A DNA stretch of 64,000 nt from Notolepis coatsorum (GCA_963971535.1 OZ020594.1:110960643-111024642), one strand, 5' to 3'. Numbered from the stretch's first letter, positions 1-12,655 are shown. The notes: generated from the letters alone by a model not told the origin. Numbers and translations: made by a program.

Positions 1-26
1 CTGTCCCATTCTTTGTCTTTTTTTAG

Positions 27-169
27 GGGCTGTGAGACTCAATGCGGGCACTAAAAGTGCATCTGATGCAGATGTAGAGCGCTATACTAAAAGGTGGCTT
101 CAGCTCTCGGCAGATAGAGATGGAGGAAGGAGAGATCGGGCCTTGAGACAATTAGCAGTTCCTTCTTAG
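27..169 (+). CDS. Terminal coding exon of an unrecognised gene
   Basis: A pyrimidine-rich tract ending in AG at 25-26 looks like a splice acceptor. One frame (first full codon at 29) is open to a TAG at 167-169, giving about 46 residues. Two bases of the exon would complete a codon begun in the previous exon. The peptide is strongly basic and charged, with VERYTKRWLQLSADRD in the middle and GGRRDRALRQLAVPS at the end, and has no membrane segment. The other two forward frames stop quickly. An AATAAA lies about 600 bases downstream, as expected for a last exon and its 3' UTR. I do not recognise the family. A solitary exon cannot show function, and it could belong to a transposon-derived gene. 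Confidence 0.5.
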
Positions 170-790
170 TAAGTTGTGGTCTGTCTGTCTGTCTGTCTAC
201 GTTTACATACTTACTGAATGTTGAAGTCATTAAAACTACATTTTAACCACTCCACAGATTTCATGTTGGCAAACTAGTGTTTGCAAGTCAGGACATCTAT
301 ACTTTGTGCATGACACAAATAATCTTTCCAATAATTGTTGATTTATCACAGTGAAGACTGTATTGAAAACTCCACCCTGGTGACACCAGTGTACCGCTCT
401 GTAGAAACATCAAACTCTCAAGCATGAGGTACAGAAGCCAACCTAGACATAACCAAGAAGCAGATGGAGAAATGTCACCACGTGCACCTTCATTCTCAAA
501 ATCGACTTGAGAGCGAAAGAGTCCATTAGTCCAACTGCAGCCCTTCGCAGTAGGCAAGACTAGAGGAGGCGGTTACAGGTGTTGCACAATCTGGTTGCAA
601 AGAAGAAAAGATAAGGTCCTACCGTTAGTGTTTGAGCCAGGATGACTTGGGAGGGGTCCGATGACCCCCTTCAAATTGTTTAGGGGGACACTGAGATATT
701 TGATGCATTTTCTTTGTCCCTTTCCTCTCCCACCTTCCTCTTCCCTGGGAACAGTTCAATCTATACAATAAAATGTGTTCATTCATTCAA
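170..790 (+). other. Probable 3' UTR of the left-edge gene, with poly(A) signal at 767-772
   Basis: No convincing ORF follows the TAG at 167-169. The stretch has a short (GTCT)n run near 180-197 and ends with AATAAA at 767-772. I infer a 3' UTR from position and signal only. Confidence 0.4.
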
Positions 791-926
791 ATGGAGTGTT
801 TATAATATATAAATAAAAGAATATCATTTCGAAGATTTTCATGTTTTTTTCTTAAGGCACAATCACATCCCTGAACTAACTATCTGTCCCCTCCCCCTAC
901 TTTTCTCTATCTATCTTTCTATCTAT

Positions 927-997
927 CCAGGAGCGGGAAATCAAACCGGGAACCTCCGGATAAAGACGACTGCTCTACCGACCAAACCACTGTCGTA
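927..997 (-). repeat. tRNA-derived SINE head fragment
   Basis: Reverse-complemented, this matches the tRNA-like head of the SINE at 48.5 kb: a box A-like region around GGTAGAGCAGTCGTC and a box B-like GGTTTGATTTCC. The body is missing; a degenerate TATC microsatellite (about 905-926) abuts it. It is a truncated SINE, not a tRNA gene. Confidence 0.65.
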
Positions 998-1075
998 TAC
1001 ACATGCAAACACACAGTAAATCCCCCAGCCATCCCTAAGTAAAGGATCTGAAAGACAAAATTGTTTCCTCTACAC

Positions 1076-2652
1076 CAGGGGTGGCCAACCAGTCAGAGAC
1101 TAAGAGCCACAAAAAAATGACTGTGGTACCACAAAGAGCCACACCATATACCAGCGTTTCTCAACCTTTTTTTTCAGTCACGGCACCCTTCATGTGTTTA
1201 TAGGTCTCACCCTCTGGCCTCTGAAGTTGCTAATGTCTTTTTTATTTGGGCCTCACAGGGTTAAAAGTACCCTGTGAGACCCACGGTTTCAAAATTACAA
1301 AATCACTTTTAGCCATTTAAAAAAATAATGTTTATTTAAAAAATGTTAAAGGGGAACTATTTTACTATTTCTTTCACTATTTGGGCACTTTTACACAATT
1401 CCTGTGAGTCTATGGAACACCTAGGTTTTTTTCAAAAAAAATGCATTGTTTTGTATTTCTAATCAAGTACTAAAAACCGCATTTTTCTACCTTAAGATCT
1501 TAAGCCGTTTTGAGGCTGGGCTCCAACCACTGTGTGGCCTGGTGCCAACTGCCACATCAACTGCCACATTATTATGCAGCTGAGAAATCTCTGACATCAC
1601 AGATATGCACATTTTCAGATGACTCAGTTCAGTGAGGGTGAATATTGTGAGAGGAGAATTGGAAGAATTCGCCAATATGAGAATTAGAGACATATATCCT
1701 ATTAATATAAGTCCACATAGCTAAGAAACAATGGTAAACACTGAAAAAAGCCATTTATAAGATAGTTCCCCTTTAAGCACATGTATAGTCAATTGGTCCT
1801 GTTGTTCAGCCTCACAATGCTATTTGATAGTAAATGTGTTTATATGTCCCACCCTCTGGCCTCTGAAGTTGCTAATTTCTTTTTAATTTGGGCCTCACAG
1901 GGTTAACCTCTTAAGCCCGAGATATACAGTAAAAGTGTATATTTTCAGCATTATGTTTGTTTACCAATTATTTGAACTGTTATTAGTGAAATATAAGATT
2001 ATAGAAATCTCAGGGCATTGAGTCGGAAACCGGCGCATATTGACAGGAGGAAGTGGCACAGCCAAAAGTGAGTGTAGTCTTTTGAAGGAAGAGACTCAGG
2101 GCTTTCAAATTTCGAAAAACTACCCTACCCAGCTCACACCAGCCCCTGTCAATAATCTGACTTCTGGATTTACTTTTTAATTTCTCTTATTTTTTGGGAT
2201 TATCTCCCACAAACCTGAACGTTATTGCCATAAAACAGAACGCAGTTAGTTTCTCTACCTTTCTGTGAACGTCTTGCAAAAAACGGTGTTGCAATATGAT
2301 GAAAAATGGTGGAGAAATTTACATTATAAAAAAGATGGCAGAATTCAGTACTGTATCTACAAAACCTTCTGTTTAATCATCTTCCCTTTATTCATTTGCT
2401 TAGATTTTTCAGGTCTGGTCAATTTTAGCATGGTGTTATTTACAGTCAAAGATAATTTTTTTTTTTAAATAGAATTGATATTCTCCTTTGGTTCATTACA
2501 ATTTACTCAAGCCTAGTAACAGACACACTATTTCTGACACTGATCCATATATGTCCCTAGATTCAGATACCAAGAACATGCAAATGGACCATTTAAAAAA
2601 AAATTGTAAATGTTTATTCTACGTCCTTATGGAATGAGTGACATAAAAAAAA

Positions 2653-2684
<32 letters not shown>

Positions 2685-2785
2685 CATTATTTTTTATTTT
2701 TTTATTTTTTTTATGGATGGAAGAGCCGCACATTGACGGGCAAAGAGCCGCATGCGGCTCGCGAGCCGCGGGTTGGCCACCCCTG
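1076..2785. mobile_element. Non-autonomous hAT element, 1710 bp
   Basis: Terminal inverted repeats CAGGGGTGGCCAACC and GGTTGGCCACCCCTG are exact complements and are flanked by a perfect 8-bp target duplication CTCTACAC (1068-1075 and 2786-2793). CAGGG-type termini with 8-bp duplications identify the hAT superfamily; the target resembles the nTCTAGAn preference of Charlie-type hATs. The right end is rich in the GCGGCTCGCGAGCCGC palindrome. There is no transposase ORF. Two near-identical segments (about 1191-1262 and 1833-1907) flank a nested TTAA MITE and neighbouring sequence, so the interior is composite. Confidence 0.9.
1350..1772. mobile_element. TTAA-target MITE nested in the hAT
   Basis: Both ends carry AGGGGAACTAT-type inverted repeats, and TTAA lies immediately outside each end (1346-1349 and 1773-1776). 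TTAA targets fit the piggyBac or Kolobok superfamilies; with no transposase I cannot choose. It is younger than the host hAT. Confidence 0.75.
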
Positions 2786-2834
2786 CTCTACACCATAGGT
2801 AGACAACATTTTGAACTGATCATATTCATGATTA

Positions 2835-3111
2835 CAGTCTTCTCCAGAGAGAGACAATTAAGAAGATGTATACCAGTCTCGTATCTGTGCATTGAGTAGA
2901 AATCTATCTGGCTTAGCACAATGAATGGAAGCGGACATGACTGTGTATAGCCTTCGGGAGAGGTGTTAGTTGGACAATGCCTAGGCTAACCAGTCATGCC
3001 CGCTTCCATTCATTGTACTAAGCTAGGCTAACATGCAGCCAGATAGCTTTCTACTCGACGCACAGAGAGGAGACTGGTATCTATCTTCTTGTCTCTCTCT
3101 GGAGAAGACTG
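2835..3111. repeat. Fold-back element with about 110-bp arms
   Basis: The left arm starts CAGTCTTCTCCAGAGAGAGA and the right arm is its near-complement ending TCTCTCTCTGGAGAAGACTG. About 50 bases separate the arms, with a few mismatches and a small indel. The snap-back shape suggests a MITE. No clear target duplication was found. Confidence 0.7.
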
Positions 3112-3299
3112 CTAAATTCACAAAATGTTGGGAGTTTTAAGTGAAAGTATGGGTACCGTCTCAAAATTGTACTCAAGTAAAACACATGAGTAAAAGTCTC
3201 TACTAAAGTTTCTACTTTTAAATGTACTTAGTTAAAAGTACAAATTTTTTTTCTGACTGTCTATTCTTCTGATAGCAGTGTTTAATCAAAGATCCCCGC

Positions 3300-3850
3300 C
3301 TTCTATAGTCTTGCACAAGGACCAATCCGCACTACTTAAGTAAAGTACAAATGTACTTTTGACTAATTGCACTTCATTCTTTACACCCATGTTGCGTGTA
3401 TGGACTATTTTATTTTGTTACATGTTTTGTTAATTATCTCTCAAGGCCTGTTTTATGGTACACATGTTGGGTATGGACTCTGGGAGAAGACTGTTATTGA
3501 GTTGTAACAATGATTATATATCTATTGTCTTGCACAAGGACCAATCCGCAAACCTAATACTACTCAAGTAAAGTACAAATGTACTTTTGACTAATTGCAC
3601 TTCGTTCTTTACACCCCTGCACACACATGTTGGGTATGGACTCTGGGAGAAGACTGTTACAGGGGTACAATTGAGTTGTAACAATGATTATATATCTATA
3701 GTCTTGCACAAGGACCAATCCGCAAACCTAATACTACTCAAGTAAAGTACAAATGTACTTTTGACTAATTGCACTTCGTTCTTTACACCCATGTTGCGTG
3801 TATGGACTATTTTATTTTGTTACATGTAATTATCTCTCAAGGCCTGTTTT
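3300..3850. repeat. Imperfect tandem array of about 170-220 bp units
   Basis: The phrase CTTGCACAAGGACCAATCCG recurs near 3310, 3530 and 3703, each time followed by 'AAGTAAAGTACAAATGTAC'. The units also share a GGTATGGACTCTGGGAGAAG block. No ORF is present. Confidence 0.65.
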
Positions 3851-3875
3851 ATGGTAATAAATGTTTACTAATGTT

Positions 3876-3878
<3 letters not shown>

Positions 3879-3969
<91 letters not shown>
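3879..3969. repeat. (GA)n microsatellite
   Basis: About 45 uninterrupted AG dinucleotides. Any reading frame here is a repeat artefact. Confidence 0.98.
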
Positions 3970-3972
<3 letters not shown>

Positions 3973-4530
3973 CATTATTCTATATGTATGTTGGTGTAGG
4001 TATATTTACATAATGAGCAATAATGGATATTCAAATGTTTATTTTTTATTTTTTTGAAGGTAGTAATTACCACCATAGGTAGAAAAAAATTGAAACTGAT
4101 CATTCATGCTTATGTGCATTTGAGTAATCTATCTGTACATGATGTATTGTGATGTTGATTTTGATTAAACCTCATTTTGGGTGTAATGGCCCAGTAAAGT
4201 CAAATGTGATATTTCATTTGCTAATAAATGTTTAAATATCTATTCAAGTTGTCATTTTTAACTGGAAAAAGTAGCATTGTTACTTTACTTGATATTTGAG
4301 CTTCACTGCAGAATGATGTATATTGTGTACAATATGCACATACATTGAGAATATATTTCAGTGAGGTAGGAGACGGCATGTAAACTTCTGAATTTTTCAA
4401 TGAGGGACATGCCAATACTGAATTGGTAAAGGGAAGATATGTGGCATTGTATTACTAATCAACCATTTCCTACTGTATTTCCGGGAATGTACGGTCATAG
4501 GCAGATAGTGGAGTAGCTCTGGCAGATGGG

Positions 4531-4634
4531 TACACAGTAAATTCCGCTGACTCAAACTGAGTACATTTCACTCAAACTGAGTAAAATTTCTTTACTCAGT
4601 TTGAGTCAAATCTACTCTGCGTATTTACTGTGTA
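4531..4634. repeat. Short fold-back MITE-like element
   Basis: It starts TACACAGTAAAT and ends ATTTACTGTGTA, with inverted ACTCAAACTGAG / CTCAGTTTGAGT motifs inside. A related ACTCAGTTTGAGTAAAATGT motif occurs near 63.9 kb. No target duplication is clear. Confidence 0.55.
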
Positions 4635-4727
4635 GTACCAGTATTGCATTGGCAGTGTCGGCTAGGCTTCGGGCAACCAAACCTGGCCCAGCGTGTGTGG
4701 GTCGCATCTGGGCTGCTTTAGGCAATC

Positions 4728-4912
4728 GGACGTTCACCGCTTCCGGCAACCCCGGACATGGCCCAGTGTACTCGGGCCGGAATCGGCCAGTCAGTCATTG
4801 CCGCCTACTGGGCCGATCCGGACGTTCACCGCTTCCGGCAACCCCGGACCTGGCCCAGTGTACTCGGGCCGGAATCGGCCAGTCAGTCATTGCCGCCTAC
4901 TTGGCCGACTCT
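4728..4912. repeat. Two-copy GC-rich tandem repeat, 92-bp period
   Basis: GGACGTTCACCGCTTCCGGC begins at 4728 and again at 4820, and each copy continues through GGCCGGAATCGGCCAGTCAG. The overlapping forward frames here read the same repeat in different phases and are not genes. Confidence 0.8.
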
Positions 4913-4995
4913 GGCAGCCGGACTTGGGCCGACTAATTTCTTCCGGCCTGCCGGATACAGGCCATTAATGGGCCGGAACTTTTTGGCCACCTGGG

Positions 4996-5075
4996 TATGG
5001 TTTGGAAAAACCTTTATGACGATATGTTTTGGAAAAACCTTTATGATGCTATGGTTTGGAAAAACCTTTATGACT
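4996..5075. repeat. Three copies of a short unit ending AAAAACCTTTATGA
   Basis: TTTGGAAAAACCTTTATGA occurs three times at a spacing of about 30 bases. Confidence 0.8.
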
Positions 5076-5404
5076 CTTTAGAGTACAATGGAGAAGGGCA
5101 TAACAATATGCAGCATCTAAACCAAACTCAATAAAAAAATCTGCTGGACCTCTAGTCTAGGCTAGATATGAAAGCATGAATTAGGTTCAGTTCATTTTGA
5201 TTCATTGATTCACTTTTGCTATATTTCTGAGATGGAAGAACGATGGTCACTTTGTTAATATGATAATTGAAGTTCAGTTCTTGTTACCTAAGATTTGATC
5301 CAAGGGGTTAGAATAATTATAATTACCTATTAGCTAGCTACAACAACTAAGTAACTCAATCTCTAGGAAAGATACGCCTAATATTAAGTTATAATACATA
5401 ACAT

Positions 5405-5660
5405 AATTAATTTTTTATTTGATTTGAAATCTTTATTTCGAACATGCAATGAATACAAACAAACAATAACAAAAGCAAAACACAACTCAATCTACATGTT
5501 CGAAAAGGAGTAGGAAGAAATATACACTTATTTAATCCTACCCCCTTTCCACTACTCAAATGAGTGTACTATTTAAAAACATAAAAAAGAAAAAATATAT
5601 ATATATATGCAAAACAAAAAAACAAAAACTATATATGTAAAACATGAAAGAAATAAAATA
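5405..5660 (-). repeat. Probable LINE 3' end (family unresolved)
   Basis: On the minus strand this ends with ATAAAGATTTCAAATCAAAT, a poly(A)-signal-like motif followed by a simple tail, typical of a LINE 3' terminus. No coding sequence remains. The neighbouring 5660-6080 is AT-rich with no gene visible. Confidence 0.35.
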
Positions 5661-6181
5661 AAAATGTAAACACCCGTGAATATCAAGTCCCTTCCTCATC
5701 CCTGTACCTTGTGAACATAATTTCCTTATACATCAGTTTGAATTGTCTCATGTTTGGACATTTCTTTAGCACCACATTTAGACTGTTCCACAGTTTCACT
5801 CCACATTAAATATAAGTAATTAAAATAAGGTAAAACCAATTGAAAAATAGCATATAATAAGTAGATAATAATAAATAATAATAATACAGAATACATTATA
5901 TTATAAATCATAAATAATAAAGGGACAATAAAACTCCCAAACCACTCAACCGTCCACTCATATAACTGAGTGGAGTGTGTGAGTCAGAACTTTCCCTATT
6001 TGCTGTGACCTTGGCGTGGTGGGAAAGCTTATGATCTTAATATCTTGAGTACTATGAGCAGGACCTTGCTGTACTAGTACCAGGTGAAAGGTCAGACTAA
6101 CAACAGCAAGAACAAATGTGAATTTAATTTAGGGTTAATATTTAGAGTGATATTATTCCTTTGCACCACTAGGTGTCAGTA

Positions 6182-6275
6182 TAAGATAAGATATTCCTTT
6201 ATTGAGCCCCTTGGATATAATCACAGGCCTATTACTGGGGTCCACACAAATCAATACAATACAATACAATCATTG
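6182..6275 (-). repeat. LINE 3'-tail-like fragment
   Basis: AAGATAAGATATTCCTTTATTGAGCCCC resembles, in short pieces such as GATATTCCTTTATTG, the reversed 3' ends common in fish LINEs. It runs into a CAATA microsatellite near 6255-6270. The family is inferred only. Confidence 0.35.
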
Positions 6276-6572
6276 TAAAATTATCATCTTTGGCTACATC
6301 CACATTGTATAAAATGCTATTTGTGATAATTGCTAATATGCTTTTATGCCTTTTATGTTTTCCCAGATGAAATGACCTGTGTCCAACACCAGTCTTGACC
6401 TCTCCTGGAGAAGAAACAGCCCCCTGTGTCCCTCCCTCAACTGTCCAGCTGAAACAGAGGTCACCCAAACCCCCAGTCCCTCCCTCAATTCAGAGCAATG
6501 TGAGTATTTACTGTTTAGAGGGGATGTTTTAAAAATATAATTTCTGCTCAATTTGGTCAGCAGCTGCCACTG

Positions 6573-6860
6573 GCTGTCACCTAATATGATTTCATCTGGT
6601 CAGGTGCGCTGTCACCTAATATGATTTCATCTGGTCAGGTGCGCTGTCACCTAATATGATTTCATCTGGTCAGGTGCGCTGTCACCTAATATGATTTCAT
6701 CTGGTCAGGTGCGCTGTCACCTAATATGATTTCATCTGGTCAGGTGCGCTGTCACCTAATATGATTTCATCTGGTCAGGTGCGCTGTCACCTAATATGTT
6801 TTCATCTGGTCAGGTGCGCTGTCACCTAATGTTAATATGTTTTCATCTGTGTCCACTGAC
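6573..6860. repeat. Minisatellite, 35-bp unit, about 7-8 copies
   Basis: GCTGTCACCTAATATGATTT starts each unit, which ends CATCTGGTCAGGTGC. The last copies diverge (TATGTTTTCATC, an inserted GTTAA). The flanks repeat a TTTAAAAATATAATTT phrase on both sides, so the array sits in a local duplication. Confidence 0.95.
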
Positions 6861-6960
6861 CACTGACACACAGTGGGGGATGTTTTAAAAATATAATTTA
6901 ATATATAATATAATATAATAATTTGTGCTTCACCTAAAAATTTGGTCACCAGCCTCCACT

Positions 6961-8430
<1,470 letters not shown>

Positions 8431-8435
8431 TGTGT

Positions 8436-8965
8436 GTGTAGACTGTGGTGACACTTCTAGGCCTCTGTATGATCATGTAAAAAGCATTTGCTGAAATTCA
8501 TAACAGAGCCCCAGTTGGGGGGGCGGGGCATTTCTCGGCAAGGTTGCATAGAATTGACCCCTCCCTTATCTTGAGAGAAAATTGTTTTACAGACACCAGA
8601 ATGACTGTGGTGACACTTCTAGGGCTCTGTATGATCATGTAAAAAGCATTTGCTGAAATTCATAACAGAGCCCCAGTTGGGGGGGGGGCGGGGCATTTCT
8701 CGGCAAGCTGACCCCTCCCTCATTCTGTTGTCTGTAAACCAATTTTCTCTCAAGATATGGGAGGGGTCAGCTTGCCGAGAAATGCCCCCCCCCCCCCCCC
8801 AACTGGGGCTCTGTTATGAATTTCAGCAAATGCTTTTTACATGATCATACAGAGGCCTAGAAGTGTCACCACGGTCATTCTGGTGTCTGTAAAAAAAAAT
8901 TCTCCCAAGATAAGGGAGGGGTCAGCTTGCAGAGAAATGCCCCCCCCCCCCCCCCCCCAACAACC
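8436..8965. repeat. Snap-back cluster of a 130-150 bp module in direct and inverted copies
   Basis: The module runs from GTGGTGACACTTCTAGG through CATTTGCTGAAATTCATAAC, a poly-G stretch and GGGGCATTTCTCGGCAAG to CAGACACCAGAATGA. It occurs at about 8436-8600 and 8604-8735 in one direction and 8740-8890 inverted, with a partial copy to 8965. The G and C homopolymers face each other, so the region can fold into long hairpins. Either a fold-back element or repair-generated duplication would explain it. Confidence 0.75.
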
Positions 8966-9196
8966 AATCAGAGCACTTGTCTGCCATAAAAACATAATAC
9001 ATCTGTAAAATAACAAGGGAACAAAGGTGAATTGTGCCACATTTATTTTAAATGTGTTTTATGTCTACTCTGGTGTTTAAATTTCTGTGAATATAGTTTG
9101 TATTATGTACTGTTTACATTGTGTACAATCGTCGTTTCTGTAAATGAGGGAAACCTCAGAGGCTTACGATTTTAAATAAAGGTTGAAATGAAAAAA
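8966..9196 (+). other. Non-coding stretch ending in a LINE-like tail
   Basis: No ORF. It ends with AATAAA at 9175-9180 and a short A-rich tail, as in a retrotransposed 3' end, but I could not assign a family. Confidence 0.3.
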
Positions 9197-9956
9197 TTTG
9201 GTTACAGAAAAAGACCTATCCTCACTTTCTCAGTCATCAGATAGAACATGCTCACAACATTGAACAGCAGCAATGTAGATCTCACAGACTGGGATGCAGC
9301 TCGTAGGTCAACAGCTTCTCTTAAAGCAGCCATTAGTCCATCAGTCAGTGGGCTCTCTGTGTTTGGGACAATGACACTAGAGTGGCCATCAGGAGCAAAT
9401 CCACTGTTCTCCCACTCAATCTGAGGAATATCCACACCCTAAAAACAACAGAAATAGAAAGCCTTATTTGTGGTATTAATTATCTTGATAGACAGCAGCA
9501 GTAAGGTGGGCACTTATGGCTTTTGAAATCTGTATGCTCCTACTCATTTATCTTACTGTTTTCACATACTGTAACTCATTTTCTAGGACTATAAGCCCTA
9601 AACCACTGCCCATGTTGTTTAGCAAATGTTCATGGCTCTTATTCTGACCTACACTTTTGTAATTCACTCAGCATATGAATTGTTCCCACATGTAAGAGAA
9701 ATTACATTTTCTCATCAGGAAACCTTTATTATGCATTTGACACATCCCAACTTTTGCCATACAGTATAACTATGCTATAGTTCAAATATTTTCACCTATT
9801 TACCTTGCTGTCAGATAGCCCTTTCTGGTGGGGAACAGGCTTTCGTCCCAGCTTCGTCCCAGCTCCCACAGCTGATTTGGGGTCATATGGCCTTCTGTTC
9901 TTATAGGATGATTTGCCCAGCCACTGCGGAATGTGTCCAGGTCATCGTGAAGCCAT

Positions 9957-11107
9957 TGTGAGGTTTCTGTCCTTGCCTTCTCACTCGTTCTGTTCCTTTA
10001 ACCACCCTCGCTTTGTTTTCATTCATTTTTTCTGTCAAGTATTTCAATTCCCTCGTTCACACGTTTCTCCCCGCTGACGTCATCTGAGACGTCGCTGATT
10101 GGTTCCCTCACTTCCCCACGCTTTTCAATCACATTCCCCAGCTGTCACTGCCTTTCAATCAATCGATCCCTCATTATTTATACCCCGTTTTCCCCACCCT
10201 AAGTTGTTGGTTCGTCTTGATTTGTCGCTGGATGTTTTTCCCCGTTGCTTCTGTTTCACTGTGCTATTCTCCAGGAATTCCTAGAAGCCTTCGCTTGGAT
10301 ACCTGCTCCGTGGCGCGCGCTCGCCTCCACTGTTTGTTCCTGTTCCTTTACGCAGCTCGTCTGGGTGAGTTTTTCTAGATTGACTGTCTTGACCTATTTC
10401 CTATTTTCGTGTGTAACCTTTACACTGAAGTCTACCACCTTTTTGTCAGACAGTCACTCACCCAGCCATTATCGTTTTTGCCCTTTCCTTTATGGAATAA
10501 TATTTCGGGATCTTCCACCTCCCACTGTGTATTTACACGAAGATAATATTTCACATTTGGACTGTGTTGGATTTTTGCTCACTGTGTATTTACACGAAGA
10601 TATTGTTTCACAATTGGACTGTGTTTGGATTTTTGCTCACTGTGTGTTTACACGAAGATAGTATTTCACATTTGGACGGTGTTTGGATTTTTGCTCACTG
10701 TGTGTTTACATGAAGATATTTCACTTGGGCTGTTTTTGGAGGATTGCACATCACTGTGTTGTTTAACACGAAGAATATAACACCCTGTCCTCCAGCTCGT
10801 TTTCAAGTCTGCTCTGTCACTGACCCGTTCCCTCTCTCCCTCTCTCGGTCTTGCACAACATCTGAGAGGTCCGCCGTGAGAGTCTGCAGAGCGGTACAGA
10901 GGTCTGCTCCTGCTTCCCAAGACTACCCTTCCGGGAGAAGCTGCAGAGCAGCAGAACTTTGCCCCTTGTTCATTGTACCTGTTCTTGTTGACCTGCTTTT
11001 TCTGTTTCACTTATTCTAGTCACCAAATAAACAAGCCCTTGTATTTGGCAACTCTGAATCCAACTCTCTTGTGTCGTTGCGTTTGGGGTCGGTGTCAAAC
11101 CATAACA
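9957..11107 (+). mobile_element. Solo LTR, 1151 bp
   Basis: It begins TGTGAGG and ends ATAACA (TG...CA), flanked by a perfect 5-bp duplication GCCAT (9952-9956 and 11108-11112). A TATTTATA-type TATA box lies near 10174-10182 and AATAAA at 11026-11031, both in plus orientation, giving U3-R-U5 polarity. Tandem repeats occupy 10525-10760. There is no internal coding DNA, so it is the product of LTR-LTR recombination. A 5-bp duplication fits Gypsy-like, BEL or some ERV families; I cannot choose. It is a fossil regulatory fragment inserted into the integrase exon. Confidence 0.8.
10525..10760. repeat. About 60-bp tandem repeat inside the solo LTR
   Basis: The phrases GTTTACACGAAGATA, TTTCACATTTGGACTG and TTTTTGCTCACTGTG recur about four times. 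U3 regions often carry such repeats; any enhancer function is inference. Confidence 0.8.
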
Positions 11108-11255
11108 GCCATGGCAGGAACACATAATGGCAACAGAAGAGGTGTGTAGCATTGCCAATGTTGAGGAACCCCTCTTCTTCAAGGTAGTGTACTGTAGAGC
11201 ATCATAGTAGATGACTGTAACAGCTGTCCACATGTCTCGCCATAGCCTCTCTATC

Positions 11256-11493
11256 CTGGAAAATTGCGAGTTTACCAGAACATTTTAAAGTTAAAGGACA
11301 GGGAATGGCAATATTTGCATTTGTGGCAGATTTGACATGGAATTATTATGTATGTATAATAAACAACTGATCATGTAAGATCTCAGCAGTTTCTTTGGTT
11401 GAGAAAAGGTTTCCATCAACAACAAATGCACAGATGGATTTTATTTTAAATGCAATCCAATGATCTGATGTTCAATGTGTGTATTTCTTTATC
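11256..11493. other. Non-coding, probably intron of the integrase-type gene
   Basis: It lies upstream (minus sense) of the acceptor at 11256-11257. I see no ORF or repeat signature. Confidence 0.3.
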
Positions 11494-11642
11494 TCCTGAT
11501 GAATTGAAAATGGGGGACCCTGATGTAAACAAGACGAAAGTCTTTCTCTGGTCTGCATCCCCTTAACAATTGTGTGTATTGAGCTGTACTGTATTGTACC
11601 CATCCTGCAATCTGTTAATAAAGTTTTCAATCAATCAATCAA
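11494..11642 (+). mobile_element. 3' end of a CR1/L2-group LINE (same family as 54821-56998)
   Basis: It shares the block GAATTGAAAATGGGGGACCC through TGCATCCCCTTAACAATTG to AATAAAGTTTTCAATCAATC with the minus-strand LINE at 54.8 kb. Only the terminal 3' UTR and tail remain. Confidence 0.8.
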
Positions 11643-12429
11643 ACCCTTTCATGAGTCATTATTGTCAGTCCAAAACAAGAGATTATGTTTTTGTAACATG
11701 TTTCTAAAACATTATCTCGTGTTATTTACATACTAAGACAATAGGTGTGACATACAAATGTAATTCGACACACACTGCCCAGCAAAAAATTTACATTTTA
11801 ATTTTTGCAGCAAGGAAGAGATTGTTTAATTTGCATGATGAAGAGGTCACAGTTAAGTACCCTTTGACTGACATCAACTCCCACCGTAGAGAGGAATTTT
11901 ACCTCACACTATTGCAAATAACAGTACTGCTTCTAGAAGGTATATGTGTAGCAAACAGTACAGTTCTGGCATGGCACATCCAGCTCGATTGCTTTATCCT
12001 GTCTGGGTAACCCGGATGTTGGGTTTTTTACGTCGAAATCCACACACCGCAATTTTTGACATCGAATTATATACACCGCAATTATGCATCGAATTTTTTA
12101 ATGAACACTGCATTTTTACATTGAATTTTATTATGCATTCGAATTTTTTTATTAACACTGCATTTTTGGTAAACTCTGAGCAAAAAAATTCAGATACATG
12201 ATTTTCAAAGTATTTATATAAATGCGGTGTCTGAAAAAATTCAGATACATGTTTTCAAAGTTATTATACATGTTTTCAAAGTAATTATTTTCAATGCTAT
12301 AAATGCGGTGTCTGATTAAATTCAAATACTTATGGCACTCATTTGCTTCCATAGATAATAAACTGCGCTGATATAGGCTGATAGAGTGTATGCGCGTCCA
12401 CGCGAGGTCTATGCGCGTTCACCCGAGGG
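11643..12429. other. No gene seen; AT-rich repeated motifs
   Basis: The 12020-12330 part alternates motifs such as CACACCGCAATTTTTGACAT, ATTCAGATACATG and AAATGCGGTGTCTGA, each two to four times with inverted relationships. It resembles an AT-rich decayed repeat of unknown class. Confidence 0.4.
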
Positions 12430-12655
12430 TAGGGTGACCAGGTGTCCCCCTTTTGGTTGTACTGTCCCACCATTTGACCGAACGTCCCACATGTTGAGAG
12501 GATGTCCCTCTTTTTGAAGCAAAAAAAAAAACATTGGTCTCGGTGAAGACCATGTTATTCTAATAAAATAAATTACATTATCTATCTGTCCCACTTTGTC
12601 CCACCAAAATCTTACTGTTGTCCTGCTTTTGGACTTTTTGCATCTGGTCACCCTA
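12430..12655. mobile_element. hAT-type MITE, 226 bp
   Basis: Termini TAGGGTGACCAGGTG and CATCTGGTCACCCTA are inverted repeats, and a perfect 8-bp duplication CCCGAGGG lies at 12422-12429 and 12656-12663. It is a small non-coding hAT derivative. Confidence 0.88.

Larger units (their letters stand above)
9202..11255 (-). pseudogene. Remnant of an integrase-core (rve/DDE-type) gene, two exons, interrupted by a solo LTR
   Basis: Read on the minus strand, the upstream exon starts after an acceptor (TTTTCCAG) at 11255 with IERLWRDMWTAVTVIYYDAL. It continues toward HLFCCHYVFLP at the LTR boundary and resumes beyond it with LHDDLDTFRSGWANHPIRTE and MTPNQLWELG, ending at a GT donor near 9803. After an intron of about 365 bases an acceptor (TTGTTTTTAG) opens the second exon at 9438 with GVDIPQIEWENSGFAPDGHS and VIVPNTESPLTDGL. 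From memory, these motifs match the C-terminal half of a family of fish proteins with an integrase core domain; the family is probably transposon-derived. The locus is broken: besides the LTR it has at least one or two further lesions, so I treat it as dead. The catalytic DDE part lies upstream and is not visible. Confidence 0.6.

Noticed and set aside
6369-6503. Exon-like segment with acceptor TTTTCCCAG and donor AATGTGAGT
   Set aside because: All three frames contain stops within the segment; it could be a non-coding exon but there is no support.
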